Assembly: GCF_001712755.1 (NCBI RefSeq)
Contig: NZ_MDKC01000008.1
Location: 44,853 to 108,852 of the forward strand
DNA: 64,000 nt
Direction: 5' to 3'
From: Gottfriedia luciferensis
GTDB lineage: Bacteria > Bacillota > Bacilli > Bacillales > Bacillaceae_G
Shown here piece by piece: positions 22,883 through 31,755 of this stretch. Both the position numbers and the translations under genes were made by a program. The notes below the pieces were generated by a model. The model worked only from the letters and a program-made list of their open reading frames with translations, was not told the origin of the DNA and made no database searches. Position 1 is the first letter of the stretch. Each line of letters begins with the position of its first letter.

Positions 22883-23920
22883 TTAATTTTTCAACGTTAA
22901 TACATAAGTCACAAATTCATTTAGATTATCTTTTAACATCACTTTAGAAACCAATATTTTTTTACCGGATGGACTCCAAGTAATTGGCCCAGCAATCTCG
23001 TCTAAATCAGTCGATAATTGTGTTATCTTTCTAGATTTGACATCGATCACGAATAATCCTCTTTCTCCCTTATCTTCTGAAATTACAGAAAAAGCTAATG
23101 TTTTGGAGTTTGGCGACCAACCTGCACCGAAAATTTGAGTTCCAGTAGCTAACGATACAGTTTTTCTTCCATTTTCATCGGTAATAAACAACTCTCTTTT
23201 GGTTGGAGTAATTTTTCTAACAATAGCGAATTGCTTTTGATCTAGTGATGGGATAACCCATTCAACTTTTTGCTCGTTGTATTTTTTCCTTATTAAATTA
23301 ACTTTATCAGAGTTCGCATCAATCTTTTTTACTTGTCCATCTAAATCAGCTGAATACATTTGCTGAAATATTGTTGAATAAATGATAGTCTGATTGTCGA
23401 TCCATCGTCCTTCTGTCGCAAATGCATAGATGGTATCCGGCTCTGACACTTTAACCTTCCCAGTTCCTTCAGAATTTATAATAAATCCTGTACCAGAATT
23501 TCCATCCTCTGTTTGCTTATAAAAAATATGCTTTTTATCAGGTGAAATAACGGCACCTACTTGATCATGCTCCTCACTTGCTAATACTTTTGATTTGTTT
23601 GTGTTTAGATCATATGAGAATAAATTAATATGATAAGTATAATCACCATTATCTGTCATTACTGATTTTGGTAATTTCGTATTTTTTTGCTCAGTTAAAA
23701 TTGTATGATCATCCAACCAATCCGTCCCGCGAATACCCTCATAACGATCTATTTTCTCAAGGGCTAACTCGTTTGTTACAACCTCTTCATTTCCTGTTAA
23801 TACAGTAATCTTTTTATGTTTTTTTTCAATTACTATATCTTCATTTTGACTTTGACATCCAGATATTAATAGTATTGTACTAACTAGAAAAAATACTTTA
23901 ATCATGTACTTTTTATACAT
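22883..23920 (-). CDS. Lipoprotein with TolB-like beta-propeller repeats
   Basis: 345 aa. Signal peptide with lipobox ISGC (Cys about residue 22). The mature part has several WD/TolB-like blades: GAVISPDKKHIFYKQ, GAGWSPNSKTLAFSV and GPITWSPSGKKILVS. Such exported propellers often bind peptides or polymers and act as sensors. ATG 23920 has AAGG seven bases upstream. It follows the histidine kinase gene in the same direction with an 88-bp gap, so it may be an accessory or target of the two-component system (inference). Confidence 0.8.
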   Translation of the reverse strand: MYKKYMIKVFFLVSTILLISGCQSQNEDIVIEKKHKKITVLTGNEEVVTNELALEKIDRYEGIRGTDWLDDHTILTEQKNTKLPKSVMTDNGDYTYHINLFSYDLNTNKSKVLASEEHDQVGAVISPDKKHIFYKQTEDGNSGTGFIINSEGTGKVKVSEPDTIYAFATEGRWIDNQTIIYSTIFQQMYSADLDGQVKKIDANSDKVNLIRKKYNEQKVEWVIPSLDQKQFAIVRKITPTKRELFITDENGRKTVSLATGTQIFGAGWSPNSKTLAFSVISEDKGERGLFVIDVKSRKITQLSTDLDEIAGPITWSPSGKKILVSKVMLKDNLNEFVTYVLTLKN

Positions 23921-24008
23921 CACATCACCTTCCTACATTCGTACAAATTTTATGATACGTTTAGAATGTTTCTATTTTTGACATATCATGTTTCAAATTT
24001 GTAAACTT

Positions 24009-25466
24009 TTACTCCGCTAACGGAAATGTAATGATAAAATTTGATCCGCTACCTTCTTTCGATTCAACACGAATCGTACCATTTTGCTTTTCAATTAAAT
24101 CCTTTGTTAAAGCAAGCCCTAAACCAGATCCTCCTGATTGGCGAGAACGATCTTTATTTACAGTAAAAAATGGTTCAAATATTTTATCCACTAATTCCGA
24201 AGAAATACCAATACCCGTATCTGATATATTCATAACTAAACGATTATTTTCAATCTTATTCGAAACGTATATCTCACCATTTGTTTTATTATATTTAATG
24301 GCATTATCTAATAAATTCATAATGATTAATGTAAAGCTTTCTTTATCAATAAGAATCGTTGCGTGTTCAAAATTTGTACGGATAGATAAACCAAACTTAG
24401 TCATTTTCCCTTTCATTCTTAAACAGAGATCTTCTAAAAGGGAATAAACATCAATTTTTTCTTTTACAATTTCAAAGTCATATTTTTCAAGCTCTGCTAG
24501 CTTTAATATTTTTTCAACCATATCGTAAAGACGAAGTGATTCTTTACCTATTGTACTAATTGCTTCTTCTAATAATTTTGGATCATCTGAATACATGTCT
24601 AATAAATCAATATAAGCCCTAATTACGGTCAGTGGGGTTTTAAACTCATGTGTAATCGATCCAATAAATTGCTTTTGTTGTTTTTCTAAAACTTTAAGCT
24701 TTTCAACAGCTAATTGCAGATTTTCCTTTTCTTGTTGAATGCCTTTTATATTATTTTGAATTTCATTACTCATGTAGAAAATTGCTTGGCTTAAATAACC
24801 CAATTCATCTTTTCGACTTAAAGTAGAACGGTCTGGATAGTTTCCTAATTGGATTTCCTCCGTTACTTTTCTAAGTTTTAAAATACTCATAACAAGAGAA
24901 TTAAAAAAGAAATATCCAATGATAAAACTAAGAATTGTAGTTATTAAACCAATTTTAATAAAGAGTTTAATTGTATTATCATAAAACTTCTTACTATTAA
25001 TTAATGAATAATCAAACTGAACTACCCCAATTTGATGATTCGCATTATAAATTGGTGCAAAATAAGATAATGTATCACCGCTCTCCTGATATGCAATCTT
25101 ACCTTTTAACGCATAACTTAATGTATCCCTTACATTTCTTGTAGATTCTAATGGAAGAGAATCTCCTACAACTTTTCCAGACATATTAAAAATTGTCACA
25201 TGAAGACTACTAATAATCCCAATCTGTCTAGCAATTTCCCGACCATATTGTTTAAAAAAATCTTGAGGATTTTCTGTTGTTTGACTTAAATAAACTTGCT
25301 TTACATATACATTTGCTAATTTACTTTGCCTAGCAAGTGTTTCTTCAGTTTGTTTTTGCTGATTTTGTTTTATCCCCTGTAAGACTAATATACTTAAGAC
25401 AATGACAGTTCCAATTAATAGCATAGCTAAAAACAAGCTCGATTTAACTTTAATACTTAGTTTCAT
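24009..25466 (-). CDS. Membrane sensor histidine kinase
   Basis: 485 aa. TM1 at about 9-31, extracytoplasmic sensor domain 32-167, TM2 about 168-192, HAMP 193-245, HisKA with H273 in SITHEFKTPLT, then the ATPase domain with NLLDNAIKYN, DTGIGIS and GGSGLGLALTK. The sensor part looks like a single-Cache type. Start overlaps the regulator gene by 4 bp (ATGA). OmpR-class partner upstream. The ligand is unknown. Confidence 0.92.
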   Translation of the reverse strand: MKLSIKVKSSLFLAMLLIGTVIVLSILVLQGIKQNQQKQTEETLARQSKLANVYVKQVYLSQTTENPQDFFKQYGREIARQIGIISSLHVTIFNMSGKVVGDSLPLESTRNVRDTLSYALKGKIAYQESGDTLSYFAPIYNANHQIGVVQFDYSLINSKKFYDNTIKLFIKIGLITTILSFIIGYFFFNSLVMSILKLRKVTEEIQLGNYPDRSTLSRKDELGYLSQAIFYMSNEIQNNIKGIQQEKENLQLAVEKLKVLEKQQKQFIGSITHEFKTPLTVIRAYIDLLDMYSDDPKLLEEAISTIGKESLRLYDMVEKILKLAELEKYDFEIVKEKIDVYSLLEDLCLRMKGKMTKFGLSIRTNFEHATILIDKESFTLIIMNLLDNAIKYNKTNGEIYVSNKIENNRLVMNISDTGIGISSELVDKIFEPFFTVNKDRSRQSGGSGLGLALTKDLIEKQNGTIRVESKEGSGSNFIITFPLAE

Positions 25467-26152
25467 TTAGTTTCACTAGATATCTTATATCCAACTCCAA
25501 AAACAGTTTGAATTAAATGTTGATAAGAATTACCAAGCTTTTTACGTAAACGTTGGATATGAATATCGACAGTTCTCGTTCCACCGATATACTCCATTCC
25601 CCATACTAAATCTAATAATTCATCTCTGCTAAAAATTCGATCCATATTTGAAATTAATAAAACAAGAAGGTCGAATTCTTTAGGTGTTAGTTCTATATTG
25701 CTTCCATCAACAGTCACTTTTCTTTGAGCAGGAATTACTTGAAGCTTATTAATTGAAATGCTCTTTTTTTCATCAGGTGTTGATTGTTTTTTTAATCTTC
25801 GTAGTAAAGATCTAGTTCTAGCAAGTAATTCCCTAATATCAAACGGTTTTGTTATATAATCATCGGCTCCAAACTCTAATCCTAAAACTCGATCAATAAT
25901 ATCATCCTTAGCTGTAAGTAAAATAATGCCAAGTCCTTCTTTATTTCCAATTTGTTTACATAAGTCTAAACCGTTCATTACAGGCATCATAATATCCGAT
26001 ATTAAAATATCTGGTTTAAAATCTGGAATCTTATCTAATGCTTCTTTTCCATTAAATGCGTTTTCTACGATAAACCCTTCTCTACGAAATGCGTAAGTTA
26101 ATGGATCTACAATACTTTTTTCATCATCTACAATTAATACTTTCCCTTGCAA
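25463..26152 (-). CDS. OmpR/PhoB-family response regulator
   Basis: 229 aa. Receiver domain with D9/D10, phospho-acceptor D53 in ISDIMMPVMNG and K104-type KPF. The C-terminal winged helix includes LTPKEFDLLVLL and GTRTVDIHIQRLRKKL. TTG start at 26152 follows AGGTGAGG; no ATG fits. Co-transcribed with the downstream kinase and probably the lipoprotein gene. Confidence 0.93.
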   Translation of the reverse strand: MQGKVLIVDDEKSIVDPLTYAFRREGFIVENAFNGKEALDKIPDFKPDILISDIMMPVMNGLDLCKQIGNKEGLGIILLTAKDDIIDRVLGLEFGADDYITKPFDIRELLARTRSLLRRLKKQSTPDEKKSISINKLQVIPAQRKVTVDGSNIELTPKEFDLLVLLISNMDRIFSRDELLDLVWGMEYIGGTRTVDIHIQRLRKKLGNSYQHLIQTVFGVGYKISSETK

Positions 26153-26415
26153 TTACCTCACCTAAATTCATAATTTATGTTTTTAGTTTTATTTACTTAA
26201 ACTTTATTTTTGGATTTTTAATATTTCCTTAGAAAAATTATAGATTGCTCGGTACTGAATTACTAAACGTTTTTACTTTAAATGCAAAAAATTTACATCT
26301 TGGAAACATCTTGTTCTTTTTTTTCATTGTTCTTATCATTAATTAGTTTGGACAATATTCTAGTCCTTTATCTGAAATCATACATTTAGTAATGAGTACA
26401 AATGGGAGGGATTTC

Positions 26416-26748
26416 ATGGAACACCCACATATTCGAAATATGCAAGATAAATGCAAAAAATATAAACTATGCCATGTAGTGTTTCAAACTTCTGAAAGAG
26501 CTTTATTAGAAGGAATTTTATTAGATAACAATTCGAGTAGCGCGGAATTACTCGTCCCTGAAGACCTCGCCGCACCGGAATCGCGTTTTTTTGAAGTAAG
26601 ACAAAACAGCGGCGAAACTTTTCCCCCTAGATACCGAATATATAAAAAGGTCACTGTCCCACTTTCTTCCGTTGTATCAATATACTTGTTTCCATATTAC
26701 TATCCAAGCTATCCATACATTTATCAAAGGAATTATCATCCTCAATAG
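26416..26748 (+). CDS. Uncharacterised protein with Tyr/Pro-rich C-terminus, 110 aa
   Basis: ATG 26416 is preceded by GGGAGG; an earlier ATG at 26392 lacks an SD. N-terminus MEHPHIRNMQDKCKKYKLC; the middle reads like a small beta-barrel (VVFQTSERALLEGILL), ending in an aromatic tail, SIYLFPYYYPSYPYIYQ. The tail recalls spore-coat or surface proteins, but I recognise no family. Followed by a strong terminator; monocistronic. Confidence 0.65.
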   Translation: MEHPHIRNMQDKCKKYKLCHVVFQTSERALLEGILLDNNSSSAELLVPEDLAAPESRFFEVRQNSGETFPPRYRIYKKVTVPLSSVVSIYLFPYYYPSYPYIYQRNYHPQ

Positions 26749-26749
26749 T

Positions 26750-26784
26750 AAAAAAAGCATCTAGAATCTAGATGCTTTTTCATT
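26750..26784. terminator. Bidirectional intrinsic terminator
   Basis: AAAAAGCATCTAGA/TCTAGATGCTTTTT stem between convergent genes. Confidence 0.88.
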
Positions 26785-26799
26785 TTTGATTTTGAAGTT

Positions 26800-27645
26800 T
26801 TATTCCGCTACAAATGCAAATATCGATAAAGGTTTGATTTCATTGGAAGTAATAGACTCTTCTAGCATTTTTACTTCTGATCGAATTAGTCCATTTAATT
26901 TACTAGGCATATTTTCAAAATTATTGAGTTCAATATCGATATCCGCCAAAGTCTTATTAATCTCCCATCTAGCATCCTGTAATTTTGGAGAGAATATAGA
27001 TGTTTCATTCATTATGTTCCACCCTGAAGCTTTACAAATATTTTTCATATCATTTGGAGTAAAAAGGGTGCGAATATTTGATTCACTGTTTTGTTTTAAT
27101 GACTCATACTGAGCTTGAATTAAAATAGATAGTAAATGCGGGTACTGCTCAATTGAGCTAATTCTTGTATCCCATTCGGCAAAGCATAATTTTTTACCCC
27201 ATTTTTTAATCTTTTTTAAGACTGCAGTAAATTCTTCATGTGATTTTAAGTACCATGAGCAGTGAGACATTACAATATAATCAAACTCATCTTCATGGAA
27301 ATCAACAGTTGGTGATAATATATCAATTTCAAATTCTATCTTTAGTTGTTTACCTAAATTGGATTGTAATAGGAAGTCCGCTGAATCTCCTAATGAAACT
27401 GGACTGCCGTATGTTGGTGGGCCAATATCGATTCCATGAACAAATCCATTTTCCCCGACAATATATGCTAAAACGGCCGTCGTATCTCCTTGACCACAGC
27501 CTATCTCTAATACTTTACTACCCTTTTCTATATTCCAAAACTCAACTAATTTAAAACGATGTTCTGTTTGTATTCTTTGTATATCAGACATCCCCTTACC
27601 TGATGCCATACAATCAATAACTGATTCAACTGCATTTTTTAGCAT
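26800..27645 (-). CDS. SAM-dependent methyltransferase
   Basis: 281 aa class-I methyltransferase. Motif I KVLEIGCGQGDTTAVL, acidic loop HGIDIG, and motif IV-like FDYIVMSHCSWYL. The C-terminal half is helical. AAGGAGG before ATG 27645. Substrate unknown; the closest memory is of Bacillus paralogues annotated only as class-I methyltransferases. Confidence 0.85.
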   Translation of the reverse strand: MLKNAVESVIDCMASGKGMSDIQRIQTEHRFKLVEFWNIEKGSKVLEIGCGQGDTTAVLAYIVGENGFVHGIDIGPPTYGSPVSLGDSADFLLQSNLGKQLKIEFEIDILSPTVDFHEDEFDYIVMSHCSWYLKSHEEFTAVLKKIKKWGKKLCFAEWDTRISSIEQYPHLLSILIQAQYESLKQNSESNIRTLFTPNDMKNICKASGWNIMNETSIFSPKLQDARWEINKTLADIDIELNNFENMPSKLNGLIRSEVKMLEESITSNEIKPLSIFAFVAE

Positions 27646-27713
27646 TGAATTCCTCCTTAGAGATAAAAGTTTTTATGAAACTATTTTTCTATTACTTTCA
27701 AATTGATTTTATA

Positions 27714-28433
27714 TTAATCTACTTTAAAGTTTACCTCTCCTACACCTAAATCTACATTTATTGTTAATTTAACATCAGCGTTTTCATACGCTTCATTAAC
27801 ATAAACACCATTTCCTTTTGAAATTAAATCGATTACATTCGTTTTGCCAATTCCCTTACTTAAATTTATCTTTACACCCACATCAGAAGGTAACACGATG
27901 GTCGTTTTTCCAACCCCTGTTTCAATATTTGCTTCGAAGCTTTTTTTCCAGTTTCCACCTAAATTAACATTAAGCTCCCCGACTCCAGCCTCGATCTCTA
28001 ATTCATTTAAATTCAGTCCACGTAAATCAAGATTTGTTTTTGATGCGCCAGTATTAACATCTAAATCAATCGGAAGTTTATTCGAAAGCTTCAAATTCCA
28101 TTCATTCTTTAATTTACCAATTTTCACTTTTGGAAAATGCTTTTTAGATTGATCTATTCTTATTTCTCCCGTGGAATCTTTGAGCTTATATGATACATTC
28201 GGATTAAAATATTTATTGTTATATTCGATCGTTCCGTCTACCCAATTTTTTGTACCTTTAGAAACATTCATGATTCCAGCACCTAAATCTAAACTAACAT
28301 CCAATTTTTTAGCTTGATCTTTATGAATAGAAACAGTTTCTTCTTTTACCTTTTCATTGTTAAAAATTGAACAACTCGCAAGAACGAATACCGAGGTAAT
28401 CATTAATAAAGCAGAAATAATAAATTTTTTCAT
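27714..28433 (-). CDS. Lipoprotein with toast-rack/DUF2154-like beta-solenoid repeats
   Basis: 239 aa. Signal peptide with lipobox LASC (Cys about residue 21). Repeated beta motifs LDVSLDLGAGIMNVS, LDVNTGASKTNLDL, LEIEAGVGELNVNLGG, ANIETGVGKTTIVLP and LTINVDLGVGEVNFKV are characteristic of the toast-rack domain seen next to LiaF-like proteins. Probable role in envelope-stress sensing (family knowledge, not shown here). GGAGG before ATG 28433; stand-alone. Confidence 0.8.
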   Translation of the reverse strand: MKKFIISALLMITSVFVLASCSIFNNEKVKEETVSIHKDQAKKLDVSLDLGAGIMNVSKGTKNWVDGTIEYNNKYFNPNVSYKLKDSTGEIRIDQSKKHFPKVKIGKLKNEWNLKLSNKLPIDLDVNTGASKTNLDLRGLNLNELEIEAGVGELNVNLGGNWKKSFEANIETGVGKTTIVLPSDVGVKINLSKGIGKTNVIDLISKGNGVYVNEAYENADVKLTINVDLGVGEVNFKVD

Positions 28434-28722
28434 TTTTTAACCTCCAATTAAAAACTTCTAATAATCACATTTTATGGAAATTAAAAAATCTAGATAACAT
28501 CCTGCAGTATCAATCTGTCTACGACCAAAGTATGAAAGTAAATAAAGTACGAGGTATCCATTAATAATTATTAGATTTTTAGACAGTATTCTCCTTTAAT
28601 TGTTAATAAAATGATTTATAATTCCAACTGAAACTAGTCATACCTTCAAATTCAAATCAATTACATACGTTCTCTTGAATGCGAATAAAATGTAATGAAG
28701 GAATTGTAAAGGAGGAGAATAT

Positions 28723-30165
28723 ATGACAAGTTCTCCACTAACAACTGATCAAATGATTTCAATCATTCAAAACGGCCTTAGAAAAACTGAATCCTCAAAA
28801 AAAGTAATTATCGTAGGCGCTGGAATGGCTGGTTTGACCGCAGCTTCATTATTAAAGAATGCAGGACACCATGTCACAATTATTGAGGCAAATGATCGAA
28901 TTGGTGGTCGTGCTTATACTTTACGTGCTCCGTTTAGTAATGGGCTCTATTTAAATGCTGGTCCATTACGAATCCCAAATGTTCATCATTTAACTTTAGA
29001 GTATATTAGAAAATTCAATTTGCCAGTAAATGAATTTATTAATGAAACCCGAAACGATATCATTTATGCAAATGGAATAAAAACAAATCAAACTAACTAT
29101 AAAAGCAATCCTGATATATTAAATTATCCAGTAGCACCAAACGAAAAAGGAAAAACTTCAGATGTGTTATTGGACCAAGCTTTACAGCCATTTATCAATT
29201 TTATTAACCAAAATCAATCGACTAATTGGGAAATAGTCGAAAAAAGGTATGGTAATATTTCATTTGGTTCTTTTTTAAATTCGTACTTTTCTGTAGGTGC
29301 AGTTGATATGATTGGGGTGCTCCTTGATTTTGAAGCATTTATGGGAATGTCCTTTTTAGAAGTATTGAGGGAACAGGTCACTTTTAAATCGGCAACGAAA
29401 TTTTATGAAATAACAGGTGGAATGGATCTTTTACCTAAAGCGTTTCTTCCTCAATTAAAGGATAATATACTATTAAATTATAAACTGACTAAAATTATTC
29501 AAAATGGTAATTCCCTAACAATCCAAACAACTGACAATACAACTGCAAACCAATACATTATGAACGCAGACCTTGCCATTATAGCTATACCATTTTCACT
29601 CTTAAGATTTGTGGAAATTGAACCATTTCATTCGATTTCTTATTACAAACGAAAAGCAATTCGCGAAATAAACTACATGTCTGCAACAAAAATTGGAATT
29701 GAATTTAAAAGTAGATTTTGGGAGAAATATGGTCAATTCGGTGGTATGTCTACAACCGATTTGCCTACCAGACTTTCACTCTATCCTAGTACTGGAATTG
29801 GCACCTCAGGTCCAGCAGTTGTCAAGGCAAGCTATACGTGGGCAGATGAGGCGCTAACATTGAGTGCCTTAACTGAAGAAGAGCGTATTCATTATGCTTT
29901 AAGGGATTTGTCTAAGATTTGGGGGAACCAAGTTTATTCTGAATTTGTAACTGGAACGTCCTTTAGCTGGAGTCAAAATCCATTTTCTGTTGGTGCCTTT
30001 ACATTTTTTGAACCGGGGCAAGAAGAAGAACTGAATTCTTATATTTCTTCTCCTGAAGGCAGATTACACTTTGCAGGTGAACATACTTCAAGGTCCCACG
30101 CTTGGATTCAAGGTGCAATTGAGTCTGGTATACGGGCTGCTAATGAAGTGAATAGCCTATACTAA
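28723..30165 (+). CDS. FAD-dependent amine oxidase (L-amino-acid-oxidase type)
   Basis: 480 aa. FAD dinucleotide motif VIIVGAGMAGLTAASLL followed by IEANDRIGGR, and the C-terminal FAD-contact motif GRLHFAGEHTS..HAWIQGAIESG. No secretion signal. GGAGGAG SD before ATG 28723. Family members oxidatively deaminate amino acids or polyamines, giving H2O2. The substrate is undetermined. Preceded by a 290-bp gene-free region (28434-28722) with no recognised site; followed by a terminator. Confidence 0.88.
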   Translation: MTSSPLTTDQMISIIQNGLRKTESSKKVIIVGAGMAGLTAASLLKNAGHHVTIIEANDRIGGRAYTLRAPFSNGLYLNAGPLRIPNVHHLTLEYIRKFNLPVNEFINETRNDIIYANGIKTNQTNYKSNPDILNYPVAPNEKGKTSDVLLDQALQPFINFINQNQSTNWEIVEKRYGNISFGSFLNSYFSVGAVDMIGVLLDFEAFMGMSFLEVLREQVTFKSATKFYEITGGMDLLPKAFLPQLKDNILLNYKLTKIIQNGNSLTIQTTDNTTANQYIMNADLAIIAIPFSLLRFVEIEPFHSISYYKRKAIREINYMSATKIGIEFKSRFWEKYGQFGGMSTTDLPTRLSLYPSTGIGTSGPAVVKASYTWADEALTLSALTEEERIHYALRDLSKIWGNQVYSEFVTGTSFSWSQNPFSVGAFTFFEPGQEEELNSYISSPEGRLHFAGEHTSRSHAWIQGAIESGIRAANEVNSLY

Positions 30166-30182
30166 ACTACTTAAAAGTAGGA

Positions 30183-30214
30183 AAGACCGGGTAATTACTG
30201 CCCGGTCCAATTTT
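30183..30214 (+). terminator. Intrinsic terminator after the amine oxidase gene
   Basis: GACCGGG/CCCGGTC stem, T-rich tail. Confidence 0.8.
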
Positions 30215-30333
30215 ATGTACAAATATTTTTCATTTTTACTTCACTCATCTAATGAATTAGCTCATATCATACGTTTTGATTTAAGTCTGTTTAACTCCCC
30301 AAATCGAAACTGATTTTATGCAATTACTAACTA

Positions 30334-30837
30334 TTATTGAATCGGACCACCTGGCCTAAATCGGCACATCATTATTTCATTAACAAATTGCCCATTTGCT
30401 TTTATATTCCCTCTTTTAACACCTTCAACTTTAAACCCAAACTTTTCATATAGCGCTTGTGCCTTAGGATTTGTCTCCAATACTCCTAGCTCTACTCTTT
30501 CTAACATTAACCAATGATCTGCCAAATCTAATACTCTCGTAAGCAATGCTTTTCCAATTCCTTTATTATGATGATTTCCATCAGTTGCGATAAATAAATC
30601 TCCCACATGAGACCTGCGACCTGTTCTTTGCACTAAACCAACTAACCCTACTACATCTCCATTACATTCTGCGACAAATTCATATTCGTTTGCTTGTAAG
30701 TTTCTAATTCTATTTTCCATCATGTCTACTCGCATACTAGGTAGAAATATCATATATGGAAAAACATTTTCTTGGGTGCATATGCGATGAAGTGCCTTAG
30801 CATCATTTATTTCTACTGGTCTAATCAATACTTCCAT
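30334..30837 (-). CDS. GNAT-family acetyltransferase (RimI/YkkB-like)
   Basis: 167 aa. Acetyl-CoA binding region GDLFIATDGNHHNKGIGKALL (in outline H-x-x-G-I-G-x-A), then LETNPKAQALYEKFGF. SD TAGGAG before ATG 30837. 22 bp after the nucleotidyltransferase-like gene; probably one transcript. Confidence 0.87.
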   Translation of the reverse strand: MEVLIRPVEINDAKALHRICTQENVFPYMIFLPSMRVDMMENRIRNLQANEYEFVAECNGDVVGLVGLVQRTGRRSHVGDLFIATDGNHHNKGIGKALLTRVLDLADHWLMLERVELGVLETNPKAQALYEKFGFKVEGVKRGNIKANGQFVNEIMMCRFRPGGPIQ

Positions 30838-30859
30838 CTATGCTCACTCCTACAACTTT

Positions 30860-31429
30860 TTATATTAAATCTTCAAGCCACTCATGATTAGGTTGATGTA
30901 TCAAGATTGCTTCACGTAACCATGCTTTACTGTGAAAGGACAAATAATCTTTCACGTTTTTAAAGTCCTGATGATCTTTTTCTCTTGTATTTCTAACCTT
31001 ATATAAAAGCACTATTTCTGGATTCAAGTAAGGAATCCCCTCATTTGTAACACGATAAAATCTGTCAAGCTTACAAGTAATCAATTCATCTCTTCTAAAC
31101 TTCCAATCATTTAACTCGATTTCATTTAATAAAACTTCTAATTCATCTTTTGTCTTATCATTTTTGGCATGTATTTCATGAGTAGGTAGCTCTAAATATT
31201 CATTCTCCCAAGTTGATAATTCCCCTTTAATGACTTTATTAAACGTCCAGTTATGTAAATATTCTTTAAGATATAGTTGATCCTTACGCGCAATGGCTAT
31301 TTCAATATCATGGTGATTTCTCGTTTGTTTTTCTATGAAAAGGTCAATTGCCCATCCACCAGCTATATACCATCCTTTATTAAAATCCTTCATACTTTTA
31401 TACACTTTATAACATTGTTCAAAGGACAC
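30860..31429 (-). CDS. Nucleotidyltransferase-fold protein, aminoglycoside-adenylyltransferase-like
   Basis: 189 aa. The pattern YIAGGWAIDLFIEKQTRNHHDIEIAI is that of the ANT(2'')/LinB-type nucleotidyltransferase superfamily (GGW.iD followed by H.D.e). This is family resemblance only; resistance activity cannot be inferred. GTG 31429 has AGGAGG ten bases upstream; the longer reading begins inside a terminator stem. Followed closely by an acetyltransferase gene. Confidence 0.72.
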   Translation of the reverse strand: MSFEQCYKVYKSMKDFNKGWYIAGGWAIDLFIEKQTRNHHDIEIAIARKDQLYLKEYLHNWTFNKVIKGELSTWENEYLELPTHEIHAKNDKTKDELEVLLNEIELNDWKFRRDELITCKLDRFYRVTNEGIPYLNPEIVLLYKVRNTREKDHQDFKNVKDYLSFHSKAWLREAILIHQPNHEWLEDLI

Positions 31430-31449
31430 AGCATTCCAACCTCCTAATA

Positions 31450-31482
31450 AAAAAAGTACCACACAAAATGTATGATACTTAT
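31450..31482 (-). terminator. Terminator after the putative signal-peptide gene
   Basis: On the minus strand AGTATCATAC pairs with GTGTGGTACT (G-U pairs allowed), then a seven-T run, just past the stop at 31491. Confidence 0.65.
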
Positions 31483-31490
31483 TTATAGAT

Positions 31491-31754
31491 TTATCTAGTT
31501 CTAATAAATAATAATTTTTCTACCTTAGGATGAATTGGCTCATCTGCATATGAACGATTAGATCGATCATATGGTTGGAACCCATCATCTGTAGACTCAC
31601 TTTGATCAATTTCATCCGAATAAAGTTGTGTTCCTAAATCATCTGAAACAATTGAGGTCTCCGAACCATCAGAAACTAAATTAGGACCGTAATTAATAGA
31701 TAGTACAGTGAACAAACACAATATTGTTATAATGTTGAATAGTCTTTTCATCAT
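31491..31754 (-). CDS. Putative secreted signal-peptide precursor (RRNPP partner)
   Basis: 87 aa. Short basic start, hydrophobic export segment (about residues 5-20, LFNIITILCLFTVLSI), then a strongly acidic Ser/Asp-rich stretch with repeated SD and SDE words, and a basic C-terminus ending EKLLFIRTR. Its ATG lies one base after the stop of the HTH-TPR regulator. This matches the organisation of plcR-papR and nprR-nprX, where the small product is exported, cut and re-imported. The mature peptide cannot be predicted here; the C-terminal decapeptide or an internal SD-segment are options. Confidence 0.6.
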   Translation of the reverse strand: MMKRLFNIITILCLFTVLSINYGPNLVSDGSETSIVSDDLGTQLYSDEIDQSESTDDGFQPYDRSNRSYADEPIHPKVEKLLFIRTR

Positions 31755-31755
31755 G

